A stretch of DNA of 64,000 bases from Sneathiella chungangensis (GTDB lineage: Bacteria > Pseudomonadota > Alphaproteobacteria > Sneathiellales > Sneathiellaceae). The position numbers were made by a program, and so were the translations under genes. Of the stretch, positions 27,367 to 36,381 are shown one piece after another. Where the stretch lies: NCBI RefSeq assembly GCF_009882935.1, contig NZ_WTVA01000002.1:124001-188000 (forward strand), read 5' to 3'. Position 1 is the stretch's first letter; each line of letters begins with the position of its first letter. The notes under the pieces were generated by a model. The model ran no database searches, was not told the origin of the DNA, and worked only from the letters and a program-made list of their open reading frames with translations.

Positions 27367-28096
27367 AAGACAATTCCTTTCCTACAGAAGTTAAACCCGC
27401 GAGTTCATTGCTACGACTTTCAACACGAGTTGACAGCAATTCCATAAATTCCTGTTTCTCAAGCCCGGGGAGGATGGGAGGCAGAAATTCAATCGTGGCG
27501 GTTCCTGGTTGTTTCCGGAATTTTCGCTGTGGCCAGCGCAGGCCGATATTTGTCGCAACAGGTACGACAGGTAATGAAAAATCATCATAGAGATGATAGA
27601 TGCCGGATTTGTAATTAGATTTTTCTCCGACTGGCACGAGACGGCCCTCCGGGTAAATCAGAATAGGACGCCTACTTGAGACGGCCTTGTCTGCGCGAAT
27701 AGTCAGGCTATTTTGTGACTTTACGCCACCATCGCTATCGACAAGGATCATCTGCATCTTTTTCATTAACCGGCCAATAACAGGATATCGGCCTAGTTCC
27801 TGCATGGCGATTGTTGCGACATTTGGTATGGTCGCCAGTATGGCTATCCCGTCCACCTCAGATTGATGTTTCGCTGCAATCAAATATGGGCCGCTTTTGG
27901 GAAGATGTCGTTTTCCGTCAAACTTGATCGAAATTCCACCTATCCATTTAAGGAGCCAAAGACACCCTTTTGCCCATAAGTTTGCACCTTTCATCAAAAG
28001 TCTTCTACCCGGAAGAAAAATGAGTGGGACCAGGAAAAGAATTGCAAAGAAAGTGAACAAATAGAACGATAGGTTGAACAGACTAGATCGGATCAT
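27359..28096 (-). CDS. 1-acylglycerol-3-phosphate acyltransferase family protein (PlsC-like)
   Basis: The 245-residue protein has two N-terminal membrane segments and the acyltransferase motifs HQSEVD (H-x4-D, about residue 80) and YPEGRLVPVG (about 150). It should transfer an acyl chain to a lysophospholipid or lysophosphatidate at the cytoplasmic membrane. The start at 28096 gives an ATGA overlap with the TetR gene; an upstream in-frame ATG inside that gene is less likely. Coupling with the LplT-like transporter gene suggests remodelling of lysophospholipids rather than only de novo synthesis. Confidence 0.82.
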   Translation of the reverse strand: MIRSSLFNLSFYLFTFFAILFLVPLIFLPGRRLLMKGANLWAKGCLWLLKWIGGISIKFDGKRHLPKSGPYLIAAKHQSEVDGIAILATIPNVATIAMQELGRYPVIGRLMKKMQMILVDSDGGVKSQNSLTIRADKAVSSRRPILIYPEGRLVPVGEKSNYKSGIYHLYDDFSLPVVPVATNIGLRWPQRKFRKQPGTATIEFLPPILPGLEKQEFMELLSTRVESRSNELAGLTSVGKELSYV

Positions 28097-28677
28097 TGCT
28101 TTTTCTCCCGAGCGTTCAGGATGAGCCAAATCACTTCAATAAACTCATCCGCATAGTTAATCAGCGGATCTGCTAGACGTCCGTATAGGTGGAAGGTCGC
28201 TGGCTGCATTACCACGCCGAGAGACATGGCAGCGATCACATCGGGATCGCCTGCGGGAATTTGTTTTGCTTCGATCGCGTCAACGATGATGCCCCGAATA
28301 ACCAACACGGGGTTGCCTTCATTCTGGGCCACACGATCGAAAAAGTCATGCTGTGATAGCATGCAATAACGGAAGGCATCGGGCGCATGGTCCACCAATT
28401 TGCAAAAAGCGTACACTGTGGATTCTACGGTCTCCCGCAAATCCGTTGACTTACGCCTGGCCTTCAATAATTCACTGGCGATATTTCCATAGTGGTGCTG
28501 AAAAAGGGCCCATGCCAACTCATCCTTGCTTGCAAAGTGCCGGTATAGGGTGCCCTCTGCGACGCTAGCACCCTCCGTTATCTCCTTGGTCGATGTCGCA
28601 TCGATGCCCTTTTCGATGAAAAGTTTCAAGGCTGAAGCGAAAATTTTATTTCGGGTTTTGATTTTTCTTTCCTGCAT
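28093..28677 (-). CDS. TetR family transcriptional regulator
   Basis: The 194-residue protein has a TetR helix-turn-helix (about residues 10-55, with EITEGASVAEGTLYRHFASKD) and a helical C-terminal domain that would bind an effector, probably a lipid or acyl-CoA given the operon. It is the first gene of a run (TetR, PlsC-like, LplT-like, lipase-like) whose members overlap by a few bases, so it very probably regulates its own operon. Confidence 0.85.
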   Translation of the reverse strand: MQERKIKTRNKIFASALKLFIEKGIDATSTKEITEGASVAEGTLYRHFASKDELAWALFQHHYGNIASELLKARRKSTDLRETVESTVYAFCKLVDHAPDAFRYCMLSQHDFFDRVAQNEGNPVLVIRGIIVDAIEAKQIPAGDPDVIAAMSLGVVMQPATFHLYGRLADPLINYADEFIEVIWLILNAREKKQ

Positions 28678-28965
28678 AATACGGCCTCAAAATTTAAACG
28701 ATCGGTATCTCCTGATACTCGACTGAAAATCTTTGGAAATTGCTCAACCATTTCATTTATCTTTAAAATGGAACAATTATGCTCAGGTAGCAGCTCGTTC
28801 TCTTGGACTAATAATAATTTTACTTGACTAATTTCTACTGAAGATTGTTCAAAGTTACTACGAATTTAGTCAAAAAATTTCACTAATGCCCCCTGTGAGG
28901 GAGTCTGGTCTTTTTCGGCTCAGGTTTCCGGTCGTTCCATGAGTTGACGGGTGAGAAGACATGTT

Positions 28966-29277
28966 TCAGGAGTAGAGGGGAACCCATAGGTCATTGGCAA
29001 TCATTTGGCGGGTGAGACGGCGAAGTTCTGTGAATTTCATTTCAATTTTTTCGAGGCTGGTCTTGAAAGCGTTGGATATGTTCCGGCTCTTGTCTCCCGT
29101 CGAACTCAAGCGTACTTCCGCGCGCAGTACCGCAATTCGGCGCTTGAGTTCAATAGCCTTGAAAAAGTTTTGCATTGCTGCCGGGATATTTCCTTCAGTC
29201 AGTTTGCTTGTTGCGACATCAATGATCTCAGACAGTTCATTGAGTTTTCCGTTAAGTATTTCTGCATTTACCGTCAT
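28966..29277 (-). CDS. Small coiled-coil protein, hypothetical
   Basis: The 103-residue protein is predicted to be almost fully helical, with heptad-like hydrophobic spacing (LNELSEIIDVATSKL, then KAIELKRRIAVLRAEVRL, then LEKIEMKFTELRRL) typical of a coiled coil. I recognise no family. The ATG at 29277 has GGGA at suitable spacing and is chosen over a GTG ten codons upstream. It stands alone between two larger intergenic gaps. The plus strand here is also open, but without a ribosome-binding site. Confidence 0.5.
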   Translation of the reverse strand: MTVNAEILNGKLNELSEIIDVATSKLTEGNIPAAMQNFFKAIELKRRIAVLRAEVRLSSTGDKSRNISNAFKTSLEKIEMKFTELRRLTRQMIANDLWVPLYS

Positions 29278-29732
29278 TTCAAATCCCATTAGTGAGTGAT
29301 TAATCACTTTTTATATACATTATGAAATTGGATACTTCAAGTGCAAACTGAAATTTTGGTTTGAAGTCGGCTGAATTCTTTTAGGGCTTGATTTGTATGC
29401 GTTGAGGGATAGAGGTCAGTTTTTTAACTGGAATTGCCTTGATCCATTGGTTGCAGTTGTTTCCTATGGAATTTTCTGAAGAATATGGCTCAATAAATTT
29501 TCTAGCGTCGAATAGCTTCTGTGCACCACAAAACGGTGACCATTTCGTCGTGGTAAGGCTTCATCTAAAGTCTTCGTTCAGATTATGGATCTAATGCCAT
29601 GACCGAGAAAGAGATGGCTGCACATATTAGATACAACAGTTGCAATCTCTAGTTCTTTGCATGAGCCGCGCAAATGGTGTGCAGGAGTAAATTCGCCCTG
29701 CCGGCGGTCAGATAGTACGTTGACCTAGGGCA
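29278..29732. other. Intergenic region without recognised feature
   Basis: About 455 bases, AT-rich near the left end, with no open frame carrying a ribosome-binding site and no clear repeat. It probably contains the promoter of the small coiled-coil gene at its left side. Confidence 0.5.
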
Positions 29733-30200
29733 TTAAATATCCGGTTTTGCGATCATCAGGTAAAATATAACCAGAAACGAAGTGAAGGCGATAACGCCCA
29801 GACTGATCCACCAACGGAACAATTTGTGAAAGATGTGAGAAAGAGGGGTGTTTCTACTTTGTGCTTCACTTGCGGTATTGCGTAGTTGGTACTGTATCCA
29901 GAGAACGGGAAGCCAACAGGCGCCAGTAATTGAAATGAGGATGAATGAGGCCACTAACCACGGCTCGTTGAGTTCAAACCCGAGTTGGCGTGTTAACATC
30001 CACCCAGACATTATCTGAATGATAAATGCCGGCGTTGTAAATATCCAGTCGGCTATCACGACCCAAAAGGTCGCAAAAGTTATAGCGTCGATATTCTTGC
30101 TTTTTACGGCGACGAAAAGATAAAACGCGCTCCCAAGCCCCGTTCCGAACAATATTGTTGCCGAAACGATATGAATCCATTTGATGAAGAGATAGTCCAT
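29733..30200 (-). CDS. DUF2269 family membrane protein
   Basis: The 155-residue protein has four membrane helices (about residues 6-30, 45-67, 80-103 and 130-150). The N-terminal KWIHIVSATILFGTGLGSAF and the VVIADWIFTTPAFIIQ segment are typical of DUF2269 integral membrane proteins, which have no established function. It is divergent from the DCC-DUF4166 gene, with starts about 18 bases apart. Genes of this type often accompany DUF4166 or saccharopine-dehydrogenase-like genes, as here. Confidence 0.78.
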   Translation of the reverse strand: MDYLFIKWIHIVSATILFGTGLGSAFYLFVAVKSKNIDAITFATFWVVIADWIFTTPAFIIQIMSGWMLTRQLGFELNEPWLVASFILISITGACWLPVLWIQYQLRNTASEAQSRNTPLSHIFHKLFRWWISLGVIAFTSFLVIFYLMIAKPDI

Positions 30201-30218
30201 GGCTTAGATATACAGGCG

Positions 30219-31244
30219 ATGAGTGATAACAAGAATATTGATTTATCAAAGGGTGTGTGGTTCGTCTATGACGGTGATTGTCCAATCTGCACTCTGGCGG
30301 CTCAGTCCCTTCGAATAAAGGAGGCTGTCGGACCGTTAAGATTAGTGAATGCCCGTGAGGAGACTAAGCACCCCCTCTACCTGGAAATCCTGGATCAAAG
30401 AATCGATCTTGATGAGGGTATGGTTCTTAGATATGGCAGCAGGAATTACCACGGCCGGAATGCGCTTCAAATGATGGCATTTCTGGGAAGTAATCGCGGT
30501 TGGTATAACCGTATGAATGCTCTGCTGTTTAAATCACCCGCAATTGCGCGTTTTCTCTACCCGGTCATGAAACTTGCAAGGAATACACTTCTCAAAATCT
30601 TTGGAATTCCCCGATTACAAAACCTGGAAATAAGGAATAAGGAAAATCCGGCTTTCAAAGAGGTTTTTGGAGACGACTGGCCAAAACTTCCGTCCGTCAT
30701 GAGGGCTCATTATGCGGTGAGATCCTATTCCGAAGATAGCGTAACTGTTGCAGGGCATTTAAACACATTTGTAAATCCTGTATTGGGGCTTTTTGCCCGT
30801 ATGAGCGGTTTGCTGGTACCTTATCCAGGCAAGAACGTTCCTGTCCGAGTTACCTTCAAAGCAACCCGCCACGATAATACCATGGAATTTGACAGAGTAT
30901 TCAGTTTCGAGGGACGCAAACCTGTTCTTTTTAAATCAAGGATGTTGCCACTAACAAATGGCGAAGTAATTGAAATCATGCGATTTGGCTTTGGCTGGCG
31001 TTTTAGGTGCGAATGGCGGGAAAACAAAGTTATTCTATCCCATCTCGGCTATGTTTGGCGCTTTTTGGGAGTAAACGTTCCAATGCCGTTCTCCTTGATA
31101 ATAGGTAAAGGTTACGCCGAAGAAGTTCCTTTATCCGATACTGAATTCGCGATGTGGACTCATACTAAGCACTCATTATTTGGAAAAATGTTCGGCTACG
31201 AAGGATCCTTCACAATAACGGACATGAAATGCGACCCATACTAA
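30219..31244 (+). CDS. DCC thiol-disulfide oxidoreductase domain fused to DUF4166
   Basis: The 341-residue protein combines two families. Residues about 12-125 form a DCC domain (DUF393) with the active-site motif YDGDCPICTLA (C-x2-C) and the later GRNALQMMAF. Residues about 155-340 match DUF4166, starting at FKEVFGDDWPKLPSVMRAHY and ending near the C-terminus. A redox domain in front of a domain of unknown function suggests thiol-dependent chemistry. ATG at 30219 is preferred, as the upstream ATG lies inside the divergent gene and has no ribosome-binding site. The 3' end overlaps the saccharopine-dehydrogenase-like gene by 16 bases, so the two products probably work together. Confidence 0.72.
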   Translation: MSDNKNIDLSKGVWFVYDGDCPICTLAAQSLRIKEAVGPLRLVNAREETKHPLYLEILDQRIDLDEGMVLRYGSRNYHGRNALQMMAFLGSNRGWYNRMNALLFKSPAIARFLYPVMKLARNTLLKIFGIPRLQNLEIRNKENPAFKEVFGDDWPKLPSVMRAHYAVRSYSEDSVTVAGHLNTFVNPVLGLFARMSGLLVPYPGKNVPVRVTFKATRHDNTMEFDRVFSFEGRKPVLFKSRMLPLTNGEVIEIMRFGFGWRFRCEWRENKVILSHLGYVWRFLGVNVPMPFSLIIGKGYAEEVPLSDTEFAMWTHTKHSLFGKMFGYEGSFTITDMKCDPY

Positions 31245-32317
31245 TTCTCGGTGGATACGGCAACTTCGGGAAACGGATTTCCACGTCGCTCGCGGCGGCC
31301 GGATATCCAGTCGTCATCGCTGGCAGAAATAAGGTTCTGGCTGATCTTCATCTAAAAACCTTGCCGGGGCAGGGGCACGGCGCGGCGGCATTTGATGTAT
31401 ACCGTGACTTAAAACTACATTTAGCGAAACTGAAGCCATCCGCCGCCATAAACACGTGTGGGCCGTTTCAGTTGGCCGACTATTCGATTGCCGAAACGTG
31501 TATTGATGAAGCAATCCCGTATATTGACCTGTCAGACGGCCGGGATTTTGTTTGCGGGATATCAGAACTTGATCAAAGCGCAAAAGATGCTGGTATCCCC
31601 GTAATCAGTGGGGCGAGCACTGTGCCCGGGCTGTCGTCGGCAGTTCTTAAGGAGTTTGGTCCGGAATTTTCACAAATTACATCAATGAAATTTGGAATTA
31701 GTCCCGGACAGAAAGCGGAAAGAGGATTGGCGACAACCAAAGGAATTTTAAGTTATGTTGGTAAGGCATTGCGACCGTATTCGAGTGTCAAACCAAGAGT
31801 TTTTGGCTGGCAAGATCTTTACCTGCAACGCTATCCGGAGATTGGCAATAGATGGATGGCCAATTGTGATATTCCGGATCTCGATTTACTACCGAAGGCA
31901 TATAGAGTTGATAGAATTCAATTCTCTGCGGGATTGGAACTCACACCCCTGCATTTGGGGCTCTGGATGATGTCTTGGTTGGTTAGATTGGGTATTCCTA
32001 TCGATTTACCGAGATTGTCTGGACCGCTTTTGAAGATCAGTAATTGGTTTAATTACTTTGGTTCTGCAGACGGAGGTATGCATATACTTTTGGATGGGTA
32101 TGACCATGACGGGAAGTCACGTCATCTTGGCTGGTTTATTGTTGCAAAGAATGGAGATGGACCGCAGATACCGACAATCCCCGCAATAATTCTCGCCAAA
32201 AAAATTGCGAAAGGAGAATATCCTATTGTCGGAGCGATGCCCTGCGTCGGCCTTGTTTCATTACCTGAATATCTTGAAGAGCTTTCTGCCTTTGAAGTAA
32301 GTACTCATCTGGAATAG
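31229..32317 (+). CDS. Saccharopine dehydrogenase-like NAD(P)-binding protein
   Basis: The 362-residue protein begins with a Rossmann motif (ILILGGYGNFGKRIS, residues 4-18) and has the NAD(P)-binding body of the saccharopine dehydrogenase/enoyl-reductase-like superfamily, including NTCGPFQLADYSIAE (about 75-90) and SGASTVPGLSS. Such proteins are mostly uncharacterised oxidoreductases, often near lipid genes. The overlap with the DCC-DUF4166 gene shows tight coupling. The C-terminal third, with hydrophobic patches, may touch the membrane. The substrate is unknown. Confidence 0.78.
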   Translation: MRPILILGGYGNFGKRISTSLAAAGYPVVIAGRNKVLADLHLKTLPGQGHGAAAFDVYRDLKLHLAKLKPSAAINTCGPFQLADYSIAETCIDEAIPYIDLSDGRDFVCGISELDQSAKDAGIPVISGASTVPGLSSAVLKEFGPEFSQITSMKFGISPGQKAERGLATTKGILSYVGKALRPYSSVKPRVFGWQDLYLQRYPEIGNRWMANCDIPDLDLLPKAYRVDRIQFSAGLELTPLHLGLWMMSWLVRLGIPIDLPRLSGPLLKISNWFNYFGSADGGMHILLDGYDHDGKSRHLGWFIVAKNGDGPQIPTIPAIILAKKIAKGEYPIVGAMPCVGLVSLPEYLEELSAFEVSTHLE

Positions 32318-32364
32318 AGTTGTCTTGTAAGCTGAGATGAGGGTTTAATGGGGATCGGTGAAAT

Positions 32365-32412
32365 AGTGCTGAGGTGCGGATTCGAAGCACCGGCAGGCAG
32401 TTTTTCAGTCCG
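32365..32412 (-). repeat. tRNA 3'-part remnant C
   Basis: On the minus strand it reads CGGA, loop CTGAAAA (identical to tRNA-Phe), ACTGC, CTGCC, GGTGC, TTCGAAT, CCGCA, CCTCAGC, ACT. The anticodon triplet would be GAA. The sequence 5' of it (GCATTCCCAAT) resembles the corresponding stretch next to remnant A (GCGTTCCACT), so the shared unit may be longer than the tRNA part. Confidence 0.6.
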
Positions 32413-32487
32413 ATTGGGAATGCCAAATATGCGTTGCTTTGCGCGCAAATGTCTTTTGGCCCCTCATATTTTAGTTTGGAAAGATCG

Positions 32488-33393
32488 CTAGGCGTTGCTC
32501 CGTTGTCCTTTAAGGAGTGACTTTAGTTTTGAGCCAGCAATGCGGTACCTTAAATATCCGCAAATGACCAGCTTGCCTACGGGGTTAAGATCACTTTTCA
32601 TGACCTCGCTAATTCCGGCACACGCCAAGCCACGGTATTTTTCGGGTGTTCTGCGCCAGTTGATACTGAGGCTGCTTTTCTGGTAACGCTTGAAACAAAG
32701 CGTTTGGGGGACACGAACAAATGCGCCCATTAGTGACATCGCCAATAACCAGGTCCAATCGGCGCTGAATTCACCATACTGGTTCTTCTGAATACCGCCA
32801 ATTATGTCATATGCCTTTCTGCGAAAAAGGCCTCGGTTTGGGATCCACCAATGAAAGCTTGAACGCCGCTGCGCATACAATAATCCGCGCTTTGTGGGGC
32901 TTTTAACGCCGGACAACTCTTTGCATGCCAAGAACTCCCTTGTCCCATCTGGCTCCACCAGTTCAATGTCCGAATAAGCGAGTATTGCGCCGGGTTCGCG
33001 CTGCAGGGCTTCAGCGAGCAACGACACATATTCGGGGGCGACAACGTCGTCGTGAAAGGCAAAAAACATCAATTCGCCACGGGCGTTTTTCATCAAATCA
33101 TTACAATTGCCGAGCCAACCGAGGTTTTGGTCTCGCTTCAAAATCCGAATATTTTCATGCCGAGACGCAAAATCTTGAATTATTGCGGGTGTTTCGTCTG
33201 TCGAGAAATCATCGCCAATCAGTATTTCAAGTCGCGGCCAACTCTGCGCAACCAGGCTATCAAGAGTGTCCCGGATAAAAGCTTCGGCGTTATAGCTCGG
33301 TAATAAAGCGGTGACGAGTTGGATGTCTTTACTTTGCCCGGGCGTTTCCGCCATTTCAACTTTGCTTGGTTGCGGTTCGCCAACGGACTCCAT
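32488..33393 (-). CDS. Family 2 glycosyltransferase
   Basis: The 301-residue cytoplasmic or membrane-associated enzyme has a GT-A fold of family GT2: VTALLPSYNAEAFIRDTLDSL (about residues 27-47), the GDDFSTD nucleotide-sugar motif (about 60) and the metal-binding FHDDVVAPEY (about 113). The acceptor and donor cannot be read. It is the last of three co-directional genes with an FAD oxidoreductase and a sugar-ketoisomerase-like cupin, with 7- and 3-base gaps, so it may act in synthesis of a rare sugar-containing glycan. An in-frame ATG at codon 14 is a possible alternative start. Confidence 0.85.
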   Translation of the reverse strand: MESVGEPQPSKVEMAETPGQSKDIQLVTALLPSYNAEAFIRDTLDSLVAQSWPRLEILIGDDFSTDETPAIIQDFASRHENIRILKRDQNLGWLGNCNDLMKNARGELMFFAFHDDVVAPEYVSLLAEALQREPGAILAYSDIELVEPDGTREFLACKELSGVKSPTKRGLLYAQRRSSFHWWIPNRGLFRRKAYDIIGGIQKNQYGEFSADWTWLLAMSLMGAFVRVPQTLCFKRYQKSSLSINWRRTPEKYRGLACAGISEVMKSDLNPVGKLVICGYLRYRIAGSKLKSLLKGQRSNA

Positions 33394-33400
33394 TGGACTG

Positions 33401-34612
33401 TTATCCTATTAGTTCTTTGGTTATGATGGCAGCCAGTTCAGGTGCGGAAGAATATTTCCCGGTATCGATTGAAATGTAGCTTCCTTTTCGATTGATCCCG
33501 AATTTATCCCTGAAATGTAGGGTCGAGGACCTCTTGGCGATCGAACCTTTCCCTTGCGCGAAAACGAACCCGCCCTCGACTTTAATTTCTTGCGCGGCAT
33601 CAAAAATTTCGTCTGTGCCATTTAGCACTGTCGCGATGCCGGAGCGAATATTTTCGATTATCACATTTTTCTGTTCGTGCGTCAGCGGCTCTGGCATTTT
33701 TGGTAGAACATCAGCGCTGTCTATCAGCAGGCCGGCAGGATACCAAGACATGTAGAAAGAACGACCGTCATAATTTTTGACATCGCCAAATGCCCCGACG
33801 GCGATAAATGCGCTGGGTGTATCAACAGGTTTCTTTGTTTTTATGAAGAGTGAGACCCGATATCTGTTTGACCAAATGCCCGTTGGCGGAAGACCCACCT
33901 TTGCATCTAAATCCATCCGGCCATACCAAAGGGCATTGATTACGCAATCATACCCCCCATGAACTTCTTGACCAGTGTCCTTGATCCCGGTTACCTGCCA
34001 GGACCCGTTGTTCAGGTCTTCGGGTTTAACATCAGTGACAGTGAAACTTGTTTTCAGGTCAATTTTTCTGTCAGCAGCCAATGCTGCTTTGTAAAGGTCT
34101 CCAATTGTTTCCGTCTGAACAGACCGTTCGGGAACGCGAAACGCTGCCACCGCCGTTTCCGGATCAGCGATAGCCTCCAACTCCTTTGTGCTGAGCTGCC
34201 GCGAGTTGCAGCCGGGCAAATTGCCAAAGTAATTTTTGGCATCAGGGTGAGATCCTGCCAGATCGTCCAGTTTTTTATGGTAATCCTTGAATTCGCCTTC
34301 ACCGACAACTGAATCTCGGTGCAGAACGAATATATCGTCCTCCTCAGTAGAAAATGATCGAATATCTGTTTGCAGAATGTCCGATACAATCGGGGCAAAT
34401 GAAACGCCGCCAGATAGCACATGACGAGCTGACGCTAATGTCGGGTCACCAGCGTATATATAACCCAGATGGATTTTTCCTTCATTCCATCTACTTGCCC
34501 CCATCATCGGCGCGTCATCTTTGTTGAACAGAGTGACGTCGGCTCCCCGCCTTGCCAACAAGATGGCAAGACTGCTCCCCATAATTCCGGCACCCAGAAC
34601 AGCAATACGCAT
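33401..34612 (-). CDS. FAD-dependent oxidoreductase (DAO family)
   Basis: The 403-residue protein starts with a dinucleotide-binding motif (IAVLGAGIMGSSLAILLARRG, residues 3-23) followed by the acidic end of strand 2 region and GASRWNEGKIHLGY, which resembles the FAD loop of the D-amino-acid oxidase group. It should oxidise an amine, alcohol or amino sugar using bound FAD. It lies between the cupin gene and the glycosyltransferase gene in one unit, so a role in modifying a nucleotide sugar or glycan precursor is possible but not shown. Confidence 0.75.
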   Translation of the reverse strand: MRIAVLGAGIMGSSLAILLARRGADVTLFNKDDAPMMGASRWNEGKIHLGYIYAGDPTLASARHVLSGGVSFAPIVSDILQTDIRSFSTEEDDIFVLHRDSVVGEGEFKDYHKKLDDLAGSHPDAKNYFGNLPGCNSRQLSTKELEAIADPETAVAAFRVPERSVQTETIGDLYKAALAADRKIDLKTSFTVTDVKPEDLNNGSWQVTGIKDTGQEVHGGYDCVINALWYGRMDLDAKVGLPPTGIWSNRYRVSLFIKTKKPVDTPSAFIAVGAFGDVKNYDGRSFYMSWYPAGLLIDSADVLPKMPEPLTHEQKNVIIENIRSGIATVLNGTDEIFDAAQEIKVEGGFVFAQGKGSIAKRSSTLHFRDKFGINRKGSYISIDTGKYSSAPELAAIITKELIG

Positions 34613-34615
34613 ATT

Positions 34616-35017
34616 TTAAATTCTCTCTATTTCATAAAAATAATCCGACTCATCATATACCGTGTCGCAACACACCATTAGTACGGAATTCTCGTCCGAG
34701 TACTTCTGGGCAGACCAAACTCCCGGCTCGATTAGCAGGCTCTCGCCGGAATTTGCGAGCTGTTTAACTTCAATTTTGCCTTTGTACCGCAATTCGACCT
34801 CAACCACGCCCGAAACATGCATCAAGAACTGACGGCCTTGATGATGGCCATGACCGCCTCTCTCGGTATTTGCCGAAGCGCCTATGACAAGTACGCGTTT
34901 GATGGGAAAATTTAGTTCTGAAAGATCAACAGGAACAAGGCTTCCGCGTTCATCGATTTGTGGAGCCACTAGATACTCAGAAACTTTACCGTCTAGTAAG
35001 CTGTTCAAGAGTTTCAT
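34616..35017 (-). CDS. Sugar 3,4-ketoisomerase-like cupin (FdtA/QdtA family)
   Basis: The 133-residue protein is a single cupin domain with the FdtA/QdtA/WxcM-like pattern ERGGHGHHQGRQFLMHVSG (about residues 52-70) and GVWSAQKYS near the end. Family members isomerise TDP-4-keto-6-deoxyglucose to 3-keto sugars for rare deoxyamino sugars of the cell surface. It is first in a three-gene unit with an FAD oxidoreductase and a GT2, but the usual aminotransferase and TDP-sugar genes are not in the window. Confidence 0.75.
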   Translation of the reverse strand: MKLLNSLLDGKVSEYLVAPQIDERGSLVPVDLSELNFPIKRVLVIGASANTERGGHGHHQGRQFLMHVSGVVEVELRYKGKIEVKQLANSGESLLIEPGVWSAQKYSDENSVLMVCCDTVYDESDYFYEIERI

Positions 35018-35256
35018 ATACGCTTCTTCGATTTGTTCGTACTTTGAGTTATTATATCAACCGGTAACGATCATGATAGAGTTTCTACGCAATAGTAAAA
35101 TCTGATCGCAGTATAACAATATTTGGCATTGGACTTTCTAAATTGAAATAAAGGGTAGTCAGATAACTTGGTTATAACTGACAAGGCTGGCACGCAGCCA
35201 GTAGAATAGCAATGTATTAGCGTCATTGAACGCGATGAACGGAATGTATTAGCGGT

Positions 35257-36201
35257 ATGAATTTCGACGATTTGAAAGCGACTGAAAATCAACCTGTATG
35301 TTCAGACGAAGTGAAATATGCGCAGCTCTCTAACACTTTCGGGGCCGAAGTATCTGGACTGGATATGTCAGATGATATCTCGGACGCCATTAAGTCAGAT
35401 CTGAAGCACGCACTTTTCAAGCATCAAATCCTGCTGTTTCGACAGCAGGAGCTGAGTGAAGACCAGCAAGTCAGGTTTGCGCAACTATTCGGTCCCTGCC
35501 GAATTCTTTGGCAAAATCAACATTATCCAAGCAAAAACGACCATGCACATTACCTCAGTAACGTAGATGCGAAAGGGCAACCCATCGGACGTCATCCGGA
35601 TCCGGGCTCTACCCATTGGCATAGCGACGGATCCTGGGCGCGCCAGCCGAGCAGGGCGACGGTGCTATATGGTATCCAGGTCCCGGAAGGTGAGGGAGCC
35701 ACCCATTTTGCAAATATGTATCAGCTGTTTGCAAGCCTTGATCCACAAACGAAGGAATATTTCGAGACACTGAACGCTGAGCATAATTTTGAGCTTGCCC
35801 GGGCATCAAGGCAACAGCGGATGCCCTGGCAGTGGTTTCACTCGGAAGTAGATCGACAACCACTTGTTGCGCAGTTGAAATGGTGGAAGAGCGTTTTGGG
35901 CCGGCGATTGCGTGATGGGGCCGTATATCATCCGGTTGTCCGCCGCCATCCAGAAACTGGCCGGCCTGCGCTATTTATCGGTGATCATGCCTGGAGAATT
36001 TCCAAAAGGTTTTGGCCAGCCGGCATAAAGCTGATGAAGGAAATAAACAGCCTGAAAATAGACCCGTCCGCGACATATACCCATCAATGGCAAGCCGGCG
36101 ACCTGATAATTTGGGACAATGGAAGCGTATTACATAAAGTAGGGGAGTATAACATTCTCGATCAGGTTAGAATAATGCGCCGATGTGTTGTCGAGAATTG
36201 A
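35257..36201 (+). CDS. TauD/TfdA family 2-oxoglutarate dioxygenase
   Basis: The 314-residue cytoplasmic enzyme has the TauD fold with the Fe(II) ligands His and Asp in HWHSDGSW (about residue 123) and the distal His in NGSVLHKV, followed by the 2-oxoglutarate-binding Arg in IMRRCVV. The N-terminal segment NTFGAEVSGLDMSDDIS matches the start of TauD proteins. It should use O2 and 2-oxoglutarate to hydroxylate a small substrate, releasing sulfite or an aldehyde in classic members. It is divergent from the cupin/FAD/GT2 unit and ends just before tRNA remnant D; nothing adjacent tells the substrate. Confidence 0.82.
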   Translation: MNFDDLKATENQPVCSDEVKYAQLSNTFGAEVSGLDMSDDISDAIKSDLKHALFKHQILLFRQQELSEDQQVRFAQLFGPCRILWQNQHYPSKNDHAHYLSNVDAKGQPIGRHPDPGSTHWHSDGSWARQPSRATVLYGIQVPEGEGATHFANMYQLFASLDPQTKEYFETLNAEHNFELARASRQQRMPWQWFHSEVDRQPLVAQLKWWKSVLGRRLRDGAVYHPVVRRHPETGRPALFIGDHAWRISKRFWPAGIKLMKEINSLKIDPSATYTHQWQAGDLIIWDNGSVLHKVGEYNILDQVRIMRRCVVEN

Positions 36202-36275
36202 AAACAGTGCCTGTCCTGAATAATCGCCGTAATCAGATTTAAAATGGCCAAGAGATCATGTTGCGAACAGGTAAA

Positions 36276-36326
36276 TGGTGCCGATGGGTGGCGCCGAACC
36301 ACCGACAGGCCGACTGCTGTTTGCCG
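36276..36326 (-). repeat. tRNA 3'-part remnant D
   Basis: On the minus strand: a decayed anticodon arm, CCTGTC, then a perfect T arm GGTGG TTCGGCG CCACC, then CATCGGC and ACCA. The ACCA end keeps the CCA terminus. The T arm and acceptor resemble remnant E more than remnants A-C, so D and E may come from a different tRNA or form a second subfamily. Confidence 0.5.
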
Positions 36327-36381
36327 TATCTGAAATCTATACGAATTGACACTATCGACTTAAACCTGGAGCGCATCTGCC

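Noticed and set aside
28994-29299. Plus-strand open frames opposite the coiled-coil gene
   Set aside because: They lack ribosome-binding sites and the minus-strand frame has a better protein pattern.
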